From: Bryobacteraceae bacterium
GTDB taxonomy: Bacteria > Acidobacteriota > Terriglobia > Bryobacterales > Bryobacteraceae
Length of the DNA stretch: 64,000 nt
Reading direction: 5' to 3'
Assembly (NCBI GenBank): GCA_019752335.1
Contig: JAIEMJ010000045.1
Coordinates: forward strand, 207,450-271,449
This document shows, piece after piece, positions 48,467-58,467 of the stretch. Below the pieces are notes generated by a model. It was not told the origin of the DNA. It saw nothing but the letters and a program-made list of their open reading frames with translations, and made no database searches. Position numbers and translations under genes: made by a program. Each line of letters opens with the position of its first letter. The first letter of the stretch is position 1.

Positions 48467-50898
48467 AGGGGCTCACCGTGGTGATTCCGGTGCGTGGCGC
48501 GCCGGATCAACTCGCGGGCTGCCTGGCGGCGTTGGCCCGGTCCGTAAATCCGCCGTCCGAAGTGGTGGTGGTGGACGATGGCTCGGCCCAGGCGGACGCC
48601 CGGCGCATCAACGCGGTGACGCAGGCGGCCGGCGCCCGTCTTTTGCGGCAGCGTCCCTCCGGTCCGGCGGCGGCGCGCAATCTTGGGGCACAGGCGGCGC
48701 GAGGTGAAGTCCTGCTCTTTGTCGACGCGGACGTCGAAGTGCACGCGGAGACAGTCGCACAAGTCAGAGAGGCGTTTGCGCAAGATCCGGCGCTGGCCGG
48801 GCTATTTGGCGCCTACGACCATCGCCCCGCGGCCGGCACTTTGGTGAGCGACTATCGTAACCTGCTGCATCACTATACGCATCTGCACTCGCAGCGCGCA
48901 GCCAGCACCTTCTGGGCCGGCTGCGGCGCCTTGCGGCGCGACGTCTTCCTGGCCGCGGGCGGCTTTGACCCGTCGTACAGCCGGCCCAGCATTGAGGATG
49001 TCGAACTAGGCCTGCGTCTGACGGGCGAAGGCCATCGCATCGAATTGCGCCCGGAGATTCAAGGCACCCACACCAAGCAGTGGACGATCACGTCCTTTCT
49101 GCGGACTGACCTCTTTGCGCGCGCCATCCCCTGGACGGAGATGCTCTTCGCGTGCCAGCGCGCTCTGCCGGGCGACCTCAACTTCGGTTGGGCCCGGCGC
49201 CTGTCAGTACCGCTCGCGCTGCTGCTGCTGGCAAGTCTACCCTTGGTGCTGCGCCTTTTTTGGCTGGGCGCGCTGCTGGCGGCGGTCTCCACCGTTGGCC
49301 TGGCGCTGTTAAACGCGCCGTTCCTCCTCTTTCTGGCGCGGCGACGCTCCGCCGCGTTCGCGCTCGGTGCGTTCCCGCTGCACGCTTTGCACTACGCCGC
49401 CAGCGGACTCGGACTGGTGGGCGGAACCTGGCGAGTGTGGCGGCGCCGCGACCCCTACGGACTAGCCGCGGTGGTCGCGCTTGCGGTCATCATCGGGGCG
49501 GGCCAAGCGATCAGCGGCACTTACGCGGCCGATTTCGCCGTGCACCCGGATGAGCCCAGCCACTTTGTCAACGGCACCTTGGTCGAGCAGTACTTGCGCC
49601 ATCCCACGCTCGCTCCGATGCGCTTCGCCGAGCAGTACTACCTGCATTTCCCGCGTGTGGCGATTGGCCATTGGCCGCCGTTCTTCTATGCGGTGGAGGG
49701 GCTCTGGTTTATCATCTTCGGCGTCAGCCGGACCTCGGCCCTGCTCCTGCAGGCGCTTCTCGGCTGGGCACTCGCCACCGCCGTCTACGCGCTCGCGCGC
49801 CGTCACGCGGCCTCGCTCGCGTCGTTTGCCGCGGCGTCGTTACTGGTGTTAACCCGGCCTTTTCAAGAGGCGGTAGAAGGTGTGATGGCGGATGCGCCGA
49901 CGGCGCTCTTGACGCTGGGGGCGGTGCTCGTTTTCAGCCGCTACCTCCGGTCAACGTCGGCTGGGGCCAGCCTGGCGTTTGGCGGCCTGTCCTCACTGGC
50001 GCTGCTGGTGAAGGGTAGCGCTTGTCCGCTGGCCTTCGTGCCCCTGATCGCGATTCTGGTGTCGCGCCGTTGGGAACTGCTGCGCCGGCCAGACCTTTGG
50101 CTAAGTGCTTTGCCCGTACTGCTGACGGCGATGCCCTGGTATCTTTGGGCGGCGCAGTTCTCGTCGCCCGGACACCGCGCTATCGGCCTCTACGCTGGCC
50201 ACTGGACGCCCTGGCTCGGCTTTGGCCTGCCGTTGTTGCTGCTCGCCCTGGCGGGCGCGTGGCTTCTGCCGAAGAGCGACCCGGGTGTCCTGGCTCTGGT
50301 GCTTGGCTACGGGCTCGCCTTATTTTTTGTCAGCTCGTTTCGCGAAAGCCGCCACTTGCTGCCCGCCGCGGCGGCGGCGGCCGTCTTGAGTGCTGGAGTG
50401 TGGGCGCGGCTGCCGCGCTGGGGGGTGCTCGCCGCGCTTGCGGCCCTGGTGTATTGCACTTCCTTTGTTACTTATCCGCTCGCGTTGTTTCGCGGTCATT
50501 TGCCCGCGATGGCTGCGCACGGCAACCTGCTGGTGACCGGACCCGGCGAGGGCGCCATCGTGGCCGCGCTGGCCGAACGCGACCCGGCCCCGCGCCTGGC
50601 TACGTTCCGCGCCTCGCGTGTCCTCGCTAGCAGCACCTTCACCGGCCAGCAATACCGGCTGCTGGTCCAAAACGAAGCCGAAACGAGTGACCGCCTGGCC
50701 AGCCTCGGCATCGGCTGGATCCTCTCGGGCGCGACCCCCTCAGCGAAGCACGACGGCCTGCTCGACGCGGCCACCGCTGACTGGTACCGGGAGAAGTTTG
50801 CCGGCTTTACGCTGGCCCGGAATCCCCATCCGCGGAAGGGAAGCGAGCCAGCCATCCGGCAAGAACACCTTGGCCGCCGGATTCAGCTTGGACGCTAA
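48463..50898 (+). CDS. Fusion of GT2 glycosyltransferase and GT-C membrane transferase
   Basis: GTG 48463 overlaps the previous stop (GTGA) and gives 811 residues. Residues ~1-235 form a GT2 domain (LTVVIPVRGAPDQLAGCL, VVVVDDGSAQAD, LLFVDADVEVH, PSIEDVELGLRL). Two or three membrane segments follow (~245-325). The C-terminal ~470 residues are a polytopic membrane region with HPDEPSHFVNGTLVEQYL, the acidic loop of GT39/83-type transferases. One protein may therefore make or use a lipid-linked sugar and pass it on at the membrane. The fusion is continuous in one frame. Confidence 0.85.
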   Translation: MKGLTVVIPVRGAPDQLAGCLAALARSVNPPSEVVVVDDGSAQADARRINAVTQAAGARLLRQRPSGPAAARNLGAQAARGEVLLFVDADVEVHAETVAQVREAFAQDPALAGLFGAYDHRPAAGTLVSDYRNLLHHYTHLHSQRAASTFWAGCGALRRDVFLAAGGFDPSYSRPSIEDVELGLRLTGEGHRIELRPEIQGTHTKQWTITSFLRTDLFARAIPWTEMLFACQRALPGDLNFGWARRLSVPLALLLLASLPLVLRLFWLGALLAAVSTVGLALLNAPFLLFLARRRSAAFALGAFPLHALHYAASGLGLVGGTWRVWRRRDPYGLAAVVALAVIIGAGQAISGTYAADFAVHPDEPSHFVNGTLVEQYLRHPTLAPMRFAEQYYLHFPRVAIGHWPPFFYAVEGLWFIIFGVSRTSALLLQALLGWALATAVYALARRHAASLASFAAASLLVLTRPFQEAVEGVMADAPTALLTLGAVLVFSRYLRSTSAGASLAFGGLSSLALLVKGSACPLAFVPLIAILVSRRWELLRRPDLWLSALPVLLTAMPWYLWAAQFSSPGHRAIGLYAGHWTPWLGFGLPLLLLALAGAWLLPKSDPGVLALVLGYGLALFFVSSFRESRHLLPAAAAAAVLSAGVWARLPRWGVLAALAALVYCTSFVTYPLALFRGHLPAMAAHGNLLVTGPGEGAIVAALAERDPAPRLATFRASRVLASSTFTGQQYRLLVQNEAETSDRLASLGIGWILSGATPSAKHDGLLDAATADWYREKFAGFTLARNPHPRKGSEPAIRQEHLGRRIQLGR

Positions 50899-52315
50899 GC
50901 GAGAGTCCCGTCAGGCGACGCGGCAAGCAGGTTGGGTGGTGGCGCAACGGCTGGTCTTCGTCCCCATCGGCTTTCTCTTTGTCGCGTTGATTCCGCGGCT
51001 GATGGGCCCGGACAAGTATGGGCAATTCTCGCTGTGGCAATCGATCGCGCTGTGGTTCACCGTGCTGGGTGCGCTCGGCACGGTGTCGACGATGACGCGG
51101 TTTGTGCCGGAGTTCGCGGCGCGCGGCGACGGCGAGGGACTGCAGAGGTTGGTGAACGGCTTACTCGTCATGCGTTGCGCCGCGGGAGCCGTCGCCGGAG
51201 GCGGCTTTCTTGCGCTCGTGGCTTACTGGCTTGAGTGGGACCCGCTGCCGTTTACCCTGCTGGCCCTGTCGGTGGCCGCGCGCAACATCTCGGCCTTGCC
51301 GTTTACCCTCTTGCTGGGGCTGAATCAGGCGGGCCGTTGGGAGTTTGGCGAGGGCCTGCGGCGCGTGGTAGGTCTGCTTGCCGTCTATACCGGCTTCCTC
51401 GCTGGCGGACTCGCTGGCGCCTGCGGTGGATTGCTCGCCGCTGAACTCTGCGTGCTCGTCTGCGGCCTGTGGTGGACGCGCGGCTACTTTGCCGCCAAGC
51501 TCTTCCGCTACGATCGCGACTTCCTGCGCCCCTACCTGCGCTTCGGGGCCAGTTTCTTCGTGGGGAACTTCCTGATCATGCTCTTTCAGCAGAGCGGTCC
51601 CGCGTTGGTGAAGTATTTCTCCAGTAGCTACGCCGAGACGGGTTATTACCACCTGGCCTTTCACCTCTATCTGACGGTGACCCAAGCCGGCTGGGGCGTG
51701 CTGAGCTCCTTCGGTCCACTCTTCTCCTCGCTGCATACAGAAGGCAAGACCGCCGCGCTGCGCGCCTGGGCCGAGCGTCTGGTGGCGGTGCTGGGCATGG
51801 CCAGCGTCCTGGGCTGCGCGATGGCCTATACGCATGGCGACCTCGTCGTGCGGTGGGTGGTGGGTGACCGCTATCTCGCGGTGGCGCCGCTTTTGCCGTG
51901 GATCGCGGCGGCGACTTTGCCTTTCGCCCCCGGCGGACTGGCGCGCGTACTCGCCGTTACCTACGGCCTTCCGCAAAGCTCCACCTGGAGCGCGCTGCTG
52001 CAATTGCTGACCTTGGCGGGCGCGTGCGCGTGGTGGGTCCCCAAGTACGGCAGCCTCGGGGCCAGCTACGGCGTGATCCTGTCCAGCAGCGTTTTCGCGG
52101 CGTTTGGCACTTGGCGACTGCGCGAGTGGTTGCCGTACTCGCTGTGGCCGTGGGCCGGAAGCTTGCTGCTGGGCGCGTTGGCGTCGCCGGTCGTTTGGGC
52201 CTGGAACGGTGATCCTACGCTGAGGCTCGCGGGCTTCCTGGCCGTCTACGCCGTAGCTCTGTGGGCTACCGGGCTGTTGCGGTTCGTTTTAACCAACGCT
52301 CACACGGAAACGTAA
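50888..52315 (+). CDS. Polysaccharide flippase (Wzx/MOP-type)
   Basis: The start is uncertain; TTG 50888, overlapping the previous stop, gives 475 residues beginning LDAKRESRQATRQAGWVV. The protein has about 12-14 membrane segments and motifs of the oligosaccharide flippase family: FLFVALIPRLMGPDKYGQFSLWQ, TMTRFVPEFAARGD and the RYLAVAPLLPWIAAA stretch. It would move lipid-linked glycan across the inner membrane. It closes the plus-strand glycan operon. Confidence 0.85.
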   Translation: MDAKRESRQATRQAGWVVAQRLVFVPIGFLFVALIPRLMGPDKYGQFSLWQSIALWFTVLGALGTVSTMTRFVPEFAARGDGEGLQRLVNGLLVMRCAAGAVAGGGFLALVAYWLEWDPLPFTLLALSVAARNISALPFTLLLGLNQAGRWEFGEGLRRVVGLLAVYTGFLAGGLAGACGGLLAAELCVLVCGLWWTRGYFAAKLFRYDRDFLRPYLRFGASFFVGNFLIMLFQQSGPALVKYFSSSYAETGYYHLAFHLYLTVTQAGWGVLSSFGPLFSSLHTEGKTAALRAWAERLVAVLGMASVLGCAMAYTHGDLVVRWVVGDRYLAVAPLLPWIAAATLPFAPGGLARVLAVTYGLPQSSTWSALLQLLTLAGACAWWVPKYGSLGASYGVILSSSVFAAFGTWRLREWLPYSLWPWAGSLLLGALASPVVWAWNGDPTLRLAGFLAVYAVALWATGLLRFVLTNAHTET

Positions 52316-52361
52316 TCGGCTATTCACCCGCAATTATCATGGCATTGCTACGCTCTTCGGC

Positions 52362-55300
52362 ATGCGCACCCTCTTCTGGTTCTTGACGTGCTTCCTCGCT
52401 CCCGTTGTCCATTCCCAAGCACCGCTGAGTATCAGCGGTATCGTTACTGACCAAACCAACTCTGTCATCCCCGGCGCGCAGGTAAATGTGCGGCAACTGG
52501 CCACGAATGGTTCGGTATCGGCTGTGACAGGTCCGGAGGGGGAATTCCGGATCCTCAGCGTTTCGCCAGGCCGCGTCGAACTCACCGTTTCTCACCCCGG
52601 CTTCGCGCGCGCGAAGCAGAGCTTCGAGGTGACTTCCGCCGGGGTAAGTGGCCTACGGATTACACTGATGGCGGACGCCATGGTCGAACAGGTCGGTGTG
52701 AGTGCGACTGCGGAGTTACTCCAAGTCAATCGCGCCACGCAATCCGCATCGATTACTTCGAAAGAGTTACAGTCGCTGCCCACATCGTCGCGAAACTACA
52801 CGCATTTGATCGCGGGCGAAGCGGGTGTGGCGGCGGCTTTGCCGGATCGCACGGGACGCGGCATTAATATTGCGACGTCGCCCGGCGCGCAAAGCGATGA
52901 CGGCAACCAGTCACTGAATCCCAGTGTGAATGGTGCGCGGCCCACCAGCAACGCCGTGGCCGTGAACGGCGTGGATACGACGAATATGATGAACGGCGGC
53001 GGCAGCCTGGGCAATAACATCACCGTGCCGCTCGACTCGCTCGAAGCGGTGGAAGTGCAGACCGCGCTCTACACCGCCAACGGCGGGCGCAACGGTGGCG
53101 CCAATATTCAGATGATGACGCGCGGCGGAAGCAACGACTTCCATGGGTCAGTCGCTCACTTTCTCCAGAACGAGGCATTTAACGCCAATGACTTCTTCCT
53201 GAATCGAGTGGGTACACCCCGTCCAAGATTGCGGCGGCAGGAGAGCTACGCCGGCTTCGGCGGGCGCCTAATTCGCGATAAGACCTTCTTCCATGTCTCC
53301 GTGCAGCGGCAGGACTTTCAAACCGGCTATGCGACGCGCGCCACCGCGCAAACAGGAATTCCGGAGTTACTGGGTGAAGTGCGGACGCGGGAAACGATGG
53401 CCGTGGCGGCGAATCAGTATTTGCGCAGCGGGCAGCAGGACAATCCGGCCTTCGCGGCAAACTTTCTTACCGCGTTACGGAGATTTCCCGCGGATCAGAT
53501 TCCCGGCTTGGAGCGTAAGTTCTACACGGATGTCAGCAATCCGGCCGCGCCCGTGTTTCGTAGTTTGACGGCGGCCGATATTCATCCCGTGGCGGTGAAT
53601 ATTCTCAATCAGCGCCGGGCTGGGCAATTGCTGATTCCCCCGGTGAACGACTCCATGCCGGTGGCGCCCGGCAATGGAACGTTTGGGCGCGAACGGATTC
53701 AGACGTTGAACTTCCCGACCTATTTCAATAGTTGGTCCGGCTCAGCGAACGTGGAGCACAATTTCACGGGCAGCAACCGCTTACGGCTGAGCCTGGTGAA
53801 GTCGGTGCAGTTTGTGGAAGAGGCCTTCCCCTGGGCGAATTCCTCGGCGTCGCCGACCTTTGGCCAAACGCCGGGCTATGTCGCGTCGCTCTCCCATATC
53901 AAGAGCTTTGGGTCGCAGTGGATCAATGAACTGAGGGGCGGCTTTTTTGAGTTGTACAACACGCGAATCTCCAAGTTTCGTGACATTCTGAACTCCACTC
54001 TGGGCATCAATAATCCGTTGGAGAAAGCAGTGGGTGGATTGGCTTCGCTAATGCCGACCATCGATATCAATACGCAACGGGGCGCCAGCGGCATTGGCAA
54101 TGCGTGGGATTTCTTTAACCGGCAACGCGTCATCCACGTGGCGGACAATGTGACGCACATTATGGGCCGGCATTCGTTGCAGTTTGGCGGCGAGTTCCGC
54201 CGCCCGACGATCGCCGGGGAGTATATGGCCCGGACAAACGGCGACCTGGACTACGACAACTGGGCGCTTTTCCTGACGGGCCACGGCGCTTCGGGTGGCG
54301 GCAGTGACTTGGACCAGGGGGATACGCGCCGCCACTTCAAGATGCGCGACTATACCTTGTTTGTGCAGGACGACTGGCGGGTGCGCAAGGGGCTCAACGT
54401 CAATGTGGGCTTGCGCTGGGAGTCCTTCGCGTGGCCGACGGATACCCAGGGGCGCATTGGAACTTACTATACGGCCGACATGGCCAGGCAAGCCGGCGTG
54501 GCGGAGGGTTTCCACATTCCGGCGGAGAGTAAGGTCTTTCAGCCTGGCTTTGACCCGATTCAGATTGGGTTAGTGCTCCGTCCGGGCACACCTTGGAACC
54601 TGAACCAGGTACATCGCGCGGCCAACCGTTCGACGATTAATCCGGACCGGAATAACTTTTCGCCGCGGATTGGGTTTGCCTGGCAGCCGGGGCGCCTCTC
54701 GAAACTCGTTTTCCGCGGCGGCTATGGAATCTTCTATGACCGTCCGGCGGGATCGTTCATCGGGAACTTACAGGTCTCCGCGCCGTTCTTCATTTACCAG
54801 AATGTACCGGCGCCGGTGGATATGGCGGATCCTTATCCCAGCTTGAATATCAGCCCCTTCCAGATTCCCCTGAGCGTACAGGTGGCGCGGGACGCCAATG
54901 GCGTGCCATCGTGGCGCCGGTTCGATGGGACGGCGTTTCCGGCCACGGAGCCGTTTGCGGCGAAGAATTTTACGTTTATTAGCCCGTTTACCCGCATTCC
55001 CTATGTGCAGCAGTGGACGTTCAATATCCAATTGGAGCCGTCGCGGGGTAACCTGATCGACGTGCGCTACGTAGGTACGAAGGGCTCAAAGTTGATGGCC
55101 CGGCTGAATATGGCGCAGCCCTACGATCCGCGCACGACGCCCGTGAATGGCTTTACCGACATTCGCAGCCGCACGGGGGCCTTACTTAACCCGGACTTCT
55201 TCGTGCCGCCGGAGTATCTCGGGTTGGGAAGGGCGAGTGGCTTTTTGCTACGGAGTAATTGGGGCAGTTCCAACTATCATGCTTTGCAGGCGAATTACCG

Positions 55301-55982
55301 CCGGCGGCTGGTGAAGGGCCTCTTAGTCAATGCGGCTTACACGTGGTCCAAGACGATCGATACGATTTCCAATGACAATGCCGTCGTGGAACACGATGCA
55401 CGGAATATTTCCAACAATCGGGGCGTGGCCGATTTCGACCGGACGCATCGGATGACCGTGCAGTACATCTTTGAGCTGCCGAATCCCTGGCGGGCGGCGA
55501 AGGCGGTATTGGGCGGCTGGTCCTTGAATGGAGGAGTGACGTTACAGAGCGGGGCTCCGTTTACGATTACCGGGGCGAATACGGCCAATGCCTTCTTCGC
55601 CCAAGTGAGCCGGGTGCGGCCCGATATGGCGCCGGGAAAGACGCTAGCGGACGCCATCCGGCCGGGCCGCGTGCAGGACCGGATCGACCGTTACTTCGAG
55701 CCGTCTGCCTTTCAGAGCTCAGAGGACCGGTGGGGCAACGTGGGGCGGAATACGATGCGGGGACCGGTGCAGCGTCAAGTGGATTTGGCTTTGGCGAAGA
55801 ACCTCCGGGTAAGTGAGCGCTGGAGCAGCGAATTTCGCTGGGAGATGTTCAACCTCCTCAATCAGGCGACCTTCGCCAATCCGAATGCGGCGTTGCCGGC
55901 GGCCGGATTTGGCACGATGGGTCTGATCACGCAGACCGTGGGCCCACGGACGATGCAGGCGGCCGTCCGCGTGCGGTTCTGA
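52362..55982 (+). CDS. Large TonB-dependent-receptor-like protein (Oar type)
   Basis: The 1206-residue protein has a signal peptide (TLFWFLTCFLAPVVHSQA), a carboxypeptidase-regulatory-like domain at ~20-105 (SGIVTDQTNSVIPGAQVNV, FRILSVSPGRVEL), a plug region (NPSVNGARPTSNAVAVNGVD) and a beta barrel ending in AAVRVRF. It belongs to the same class as the receptor at 31452-35210 but is clearly different in sequence. It starts 46 bases after the flippase and may be a separate unit. The ligand is unknown. Confidence 0.92.
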   Translation: MRTLFWFLTCFLAPVVHSQAPLSISGIVTDQTNSVIPGAQVNVRQLATNGSVSAVTGPEGEFRILSVSPGRVELTVSHPGFARAKQSFEVTSAGVSGLRITLMADAMVEQVGVSATAELLQVNRATQSASITSKELQSLPTSSRNYTHLIAGEAGVAAALPDRTGRGINIATSPGAQSDDGNQSLNPSVNGARPTSNAVAVNGVDTTNMMNGGGSLGNNITVPLDSLEAVEVQTALYTANGGRNGGANIQMMTRGGSNDFHGSVAHFLQNEAFNANDFFLNRVGTPRPRLRRQESYAGFGGRLIRDKTFFHVSVQRQDFQTGYATRATAQTGIPELLGEVRTRETMAVAANQYLRSGQQDNPAFAANFLTALRRFPADQIPGLERKFYTDVSNPAAPVFRSLTAADIHPVAVNILNQRRAGQLLIPPVNDSMPVAPGNGTFGRERIQTLNFPTYFNSWSGSANVEHNFTGSNRLRLSLVKSVQFVEEAFPWANSSASPTFGQTPGYVASLSHIKSFGSQWINELRGGFFELYNTRISKFRDILNSTLGINNPLEKAVGGLASLMPTIDINTQRGASGIGNAWDFFNRQRVIHVADNVTHIMGRHSLQFGGEFRRPTIAGEYMARTNGDLDYDNWALFLTGHGASGGGSDLDQGDTRRHFKMRDYTLFVQDDWRVRKGLNVNVGLRWESFAWPTDTQGRIGTYYTADMARQAGVAEGFHIPAESKVFQPGFDPIQIGLVLRPGTPWNLNQVHRAANRSTINPDRNNFSPRIGFAWQPGRLSKLVFRGGYGIFYDRPAGSFIGNLQVSAPFFIYQNVPAPVDMADPYPSLNISPFQIPLSVQVARDANGVPSWRRFDGTAFPATEPFAAKNFTFISPFTRIPYVQQWTFNIQLEPSRGNLIDVRYVGTKGSKLMARLNMAQPYDPRTTPVNGFTDIRSRTGALLNPDFFVPPEYLGLGRASGFLLRSNWGSSNYHALQANYRRRLVKGLLVNAAYTWSKTIDTISNDNAVVEHDARNISNNRGVADFDRTHRMTVQYIFELPNPWRAAKAVLGGWSLNGGVTLQSGAPFTITGANTANAFFAQVSRVRPDMAPGKTLADAIRPGRVQDRIDRYFEPSAFQSSEDRWGNVGRNTMRGPVQRQVDLALAKNLRVSERWSSEFRWEMFNLLNQATFANPNAALPAAGFGTMGLITQTVGPRTMQAAVRVRF

Positions 55983-55995
55983 ACCGGGGGTAGCT

Positions 55996-56100
55996 TTACA
56001 ACTCACGCAGCATGGCGCAGAGTTGCTCCGAACCAAAGTCACGCGGTTTGCGCACCTGAAGGTAGAAGGCACGCGGCGGGCCAAAGTCGGCGTGACGTGG
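55996..56100 (-). pseudogene. C-terminal remnant of an unknown gene
   Basis: Reading the minus strand from 56100 to TAA 55996-55998 gives DFGPPRAFYLQVRKPRDFG and SEQLCAMLREL, which looks like the end of a real globular protein. An in-frame TAA stands just before it and no start is present. I do not recognise the family. It may be what is left of a gene lost when the region was rearranged. Confidence 0.3.
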
Positions 56101-56196
56101 TTACAATGGTCTGCGGGAGGCTTCGGGTCGCGCAAAGTTTCAAATTGGAGAATACCTCGTTCCAAAGTGAACCAACATTCCGTTCCGGTCCCCCCG

Positions 56197-56283
56197 ACCC
56201 GGTGCCAGGTACTTTCCATGTTCCATGCCCTGTGGTTTGGGCCCTCTTCCTAGATGACCGCTAGAAAGTGACTGGCACCGGGT
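56197..56283. repeat. Imperfect 20-base inverted repeat
   Basis: Bases 56197-56216 (ACCCGGTGCCAGGTACTTTC) match the reverse complement of 56264-56283 with two differences, 47 bases apart. The GGTGCCAG core resembles dispersed palindromes I have seen in several high-GC phyla. It is non-coding. Confidence 0.6.
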
Positions 56284-56487
56284 TCCGTTTTACCACTGAG
56301 TTTCGCTCCCTTGGCTATCTCGTTGATTTTACGAAGACGACGGAGTCGCTTGGTGGGTGACTTTCGAGAGTGACCCACTTAGCGCCAACCTGACCCCCAC
56401 GGCGCCAATTCGCTTACACCACACTAGCGACATCGCCGAGAGTGTACTATTGCCGTGACGGTAGAAAAGCGTTAGGATCGGAGTAGC

Positions 56488-56841
56488 TTGCTGAAGCTTT
56501 ATCATTTTGTCGCGCTAGCGTTGATCGTCGCCGTTGTCGGTGGCGGCCAATGCGCGGACTTTTGCGCGTTCCTGGCGGTCGACCGCTCAGCGGAGACTGC
56601 GGGCCTGCCGCCCTGTCACCAGAAGCAGCAGCAAACGCCCGATCCGGCTTGTGCCCATCACGACATCGTCGCCGAGCAGCAGCTAGGCGCTCAGGCGCTG
56701 GATTCAGCCCCCGCACTCGCCCTGATGGCGACTGTCGCCGACGCCTTCGCACCCGCCATCGCCGAAACCACGATGTCTGTTGACGTCGCGTACCATCCCC
56801 CTCCGCACCGCCCATTTACCCGCACCACTCTGCGGATCTGA
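56488..56841 (+). CDS. Small exported protein of the copper cluster
   Basis: The 117-residue product uses TTG 56488 behind CGGAG. A hydrophobic leader (LYHFVALALIVAVVGGG) is followed by a cysteine- and histidine-bearing stretch (CADFCAFLAVD, GLPPCHQKQQ, CAHHDIVAEQQ). Such small proteins often precede copper oxidase genes, and the Cys/His content would allow metal binding. Function is not known. It lies 87 bases before the multicopper oxidase. Confidence 0.6.
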   Translation: MLKLYHFVALALIVAVVGGGQCADFCAFLAVDRSAETAGLPPCHQKQQQTPDPACAHHDIVAEQQLGAQALDSAPALALMATVADAFAPAIAETTMSVDVAYHPPPHRPFTRTTLRI

Positions 56842-56928
56842 TATTACCCTTCCCGCAACCCCTTCCCGGCGCGGTCCACCGCGCTTTATTTATCGTCCCT
56901 ACAAACAAATAATAAGGATCTTCTTCTC

Positions 56929-58461
56929 ATGAACGAACGAAGGACGTTTTTCGCGCGCCTGGCTTCGGCCACGGCAGCGTTCTGGGCCAGCGGTCAAGCC
57001 GTCGCCCAGCAGCATGACCATCACGCAGCGGCGGCCCCGGCGGCGCTCGCTCCCGTTAAGCCGGTGGCGAAGGGCAAGACCCTCGCCGCCAAGGTGGACC
57101 CGCACGCCGCACACCGGCTACCGGCCGAGAACTTGCCCGTCCAAATGCCAGACCTCCCCAAGCTCCCCTTCAAAATGGTCGACGGCGTGAAGGAGTTCCG
57201 GCTGATCGCCGAGGTGGTGGAGACCGAGCTCATGCCAGGCCGACCCATGACGGCCTGGGGCTTCAACGGCAGCATCCCCGGCCCCACCATCGAAGTGAAC
57301 CAAGGCGACCGCGTCCGCGTGATCGTCGAAAACCGGCTTCCCGAGATGACCGCCATGCACTGGCACGGCTTCGAAGTGCCCATGGAGATGGACGGCAGCG
57401 TCGGTCTGGGCCAGGATCCCATTCCCCCCGGCGGCAGCTTCACGTACGAATGGGAGCTCAATCAGCACGGTACGTTCTTCTACCATTCACACTTCGCCAT
57501 GCAGGAGATGATGGGGATGATCGGCATGTTCATCATGCACCCCAAGGTGCCTTATGAGCCCCGCGTCGACCGCGACTTCGGCCTGGTTTTACAGGAGTGG
57601 GCACTGCTGCCCAACAACAACGTGCCGAATACGCTCTCGATGGAGTTCAACTGGCTCTCCCTAAACGGTAAAGCCGGCCCGGACTGCACGCCGATGATCG
57701 TCAAGCAGGGCGAGCGGGTCCGCATCCGTATGTTCAACATCGGCATGGACCACCATCCGATCCATTTGCACGGCACCCAGTTCGTGATGACCGGCACCGA
57801 AGGCGGGCGCGTTCCGCAGCATCAGTGGCACGACATCAACACCATCATCGTGGGCGTGGCGCAGGCGCGGAACATCGAGTTCGAGGCGAAGTACCTGGGC
57901 GACTGGATGCTGCACTGTCACCTGCCGCACCACATGATGAACCAAATGGCCTCCATGGTGGGCCCGATCAGCCACGGCGGCCATGGGATGCACACGGGCG
58001 GCAGCATGACGGACGGTATGGGCATGCTGAAGAAAGGCGATGCGCTCTCCGAAGAGTTCGGGCCCGTGCTGGGCCGCGGTCTCGGACTGAGCGCCGATCG
58101 CGATCGTGCCACCTCGAACCTCGTGTCCAACGACGCCGCGCAGCACCAGGGTCATGAGGGGCACTCGATGGTGAAGCCCGGAGACCCGATGGAGATGTAC
58201 CCTAAGGACGATCCGGAAAAGAAGAAGGTCGCCGGCTATCCGCAGGACATGTGGATGGTGATGGATGAGATCATTCCGCCGAAGCCCGAGAACCTGGGCC
58301 TGCGCAAGGGCTGGACCGGCTCGATGATGGGCATGATGACGCTGGTGCGGGTGGTAACGCCCGAGATGTACGACCAGATCATGGAGCTCAAAAAGACGCA
58401 ACCGGCTAAGTCGGCCAAGCCAGCCGCCGCTCCGGCACATCAACACGAGCATGGGAAATAG
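56929..58461 (+). CDS. Multicopper oxidase (copper resistance type)
   Basis: The 510-residue protein has a basic, hydrophobic N-terminal leader and His-rich start (QQHDHHAAAA). Copper-binding motifs are HWHG at 144-147, HSH at 186-188, HPIHLHG at 276-282 and HCHLPHHM at 329-336, which supply the trinuclear and type 1 sites. The last ~170 residues are Met- and His-rich (GGHGMHTGGSMTDGMGM), as in proteins handling Cu(I). Only two cupredoxin-like domains fit before that tail, so it may work as an oligomer. It oxidises Cu(I) or other substrates in the periplasm. Confidence 0.9.
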   Translation: MNERRTFFARLASATAAFWASGQAVAQQHDHHAAAAPAALAPVKPVAKGKTLAAKVDPHAAHRLPAENLPVQMPDLPKLPFKMVDGVKEFRLIAEVVETELMPGRPMTAWGFNGSIPGPTIEVNQGDRVRVIVENRLPEMTAMHWHGFEVPMEMDGSVGLGQDPIPPGGSFTYEWELNQHGTFFYHSHFAMQEMMGMIGMFIMHPKVPYEPRVDRDFGLVLQEWALLPNNNVPNTLSMEFNWLSLNGKAGPDCTPMIVKQGERVRIRMFNIGMDHHPIHLHGTQFVMTGTEGGRVPQHQWHDINTIIVGVAQARNIEFEAKYLGDWMLHCHLPHHMMNQMASMVGPISHGGHGMHTGGSMTDGMGMLKKGDALSEEFGPVLGRGLGLSADRDRATSNLVSNDAAQHQGHEGHSMVKPGDPMEMYPKDDPEKKKVAGYPQDMWMVMDEIIPPKPENLGLRKGWTGSMMGMMTLVRVVTPEMYDQIMELKKTQPAKSAKPAAAPAHQHEHGK

Positions 58462-58467
58462 AGCGGG

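Larger units (their letters stand above)
55983..56487. other. Intergenic stretch with an inverted repeat and a gene remnant
   Basis: About 500 bases separate the receptor from the copper genes. The stretch holds a short minus-strand gene remnant next to the receptor and an imperfect inverted repeat at 56197-56283, both listed separately. The rest shows no coding pattern. Confidence 0.5.
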
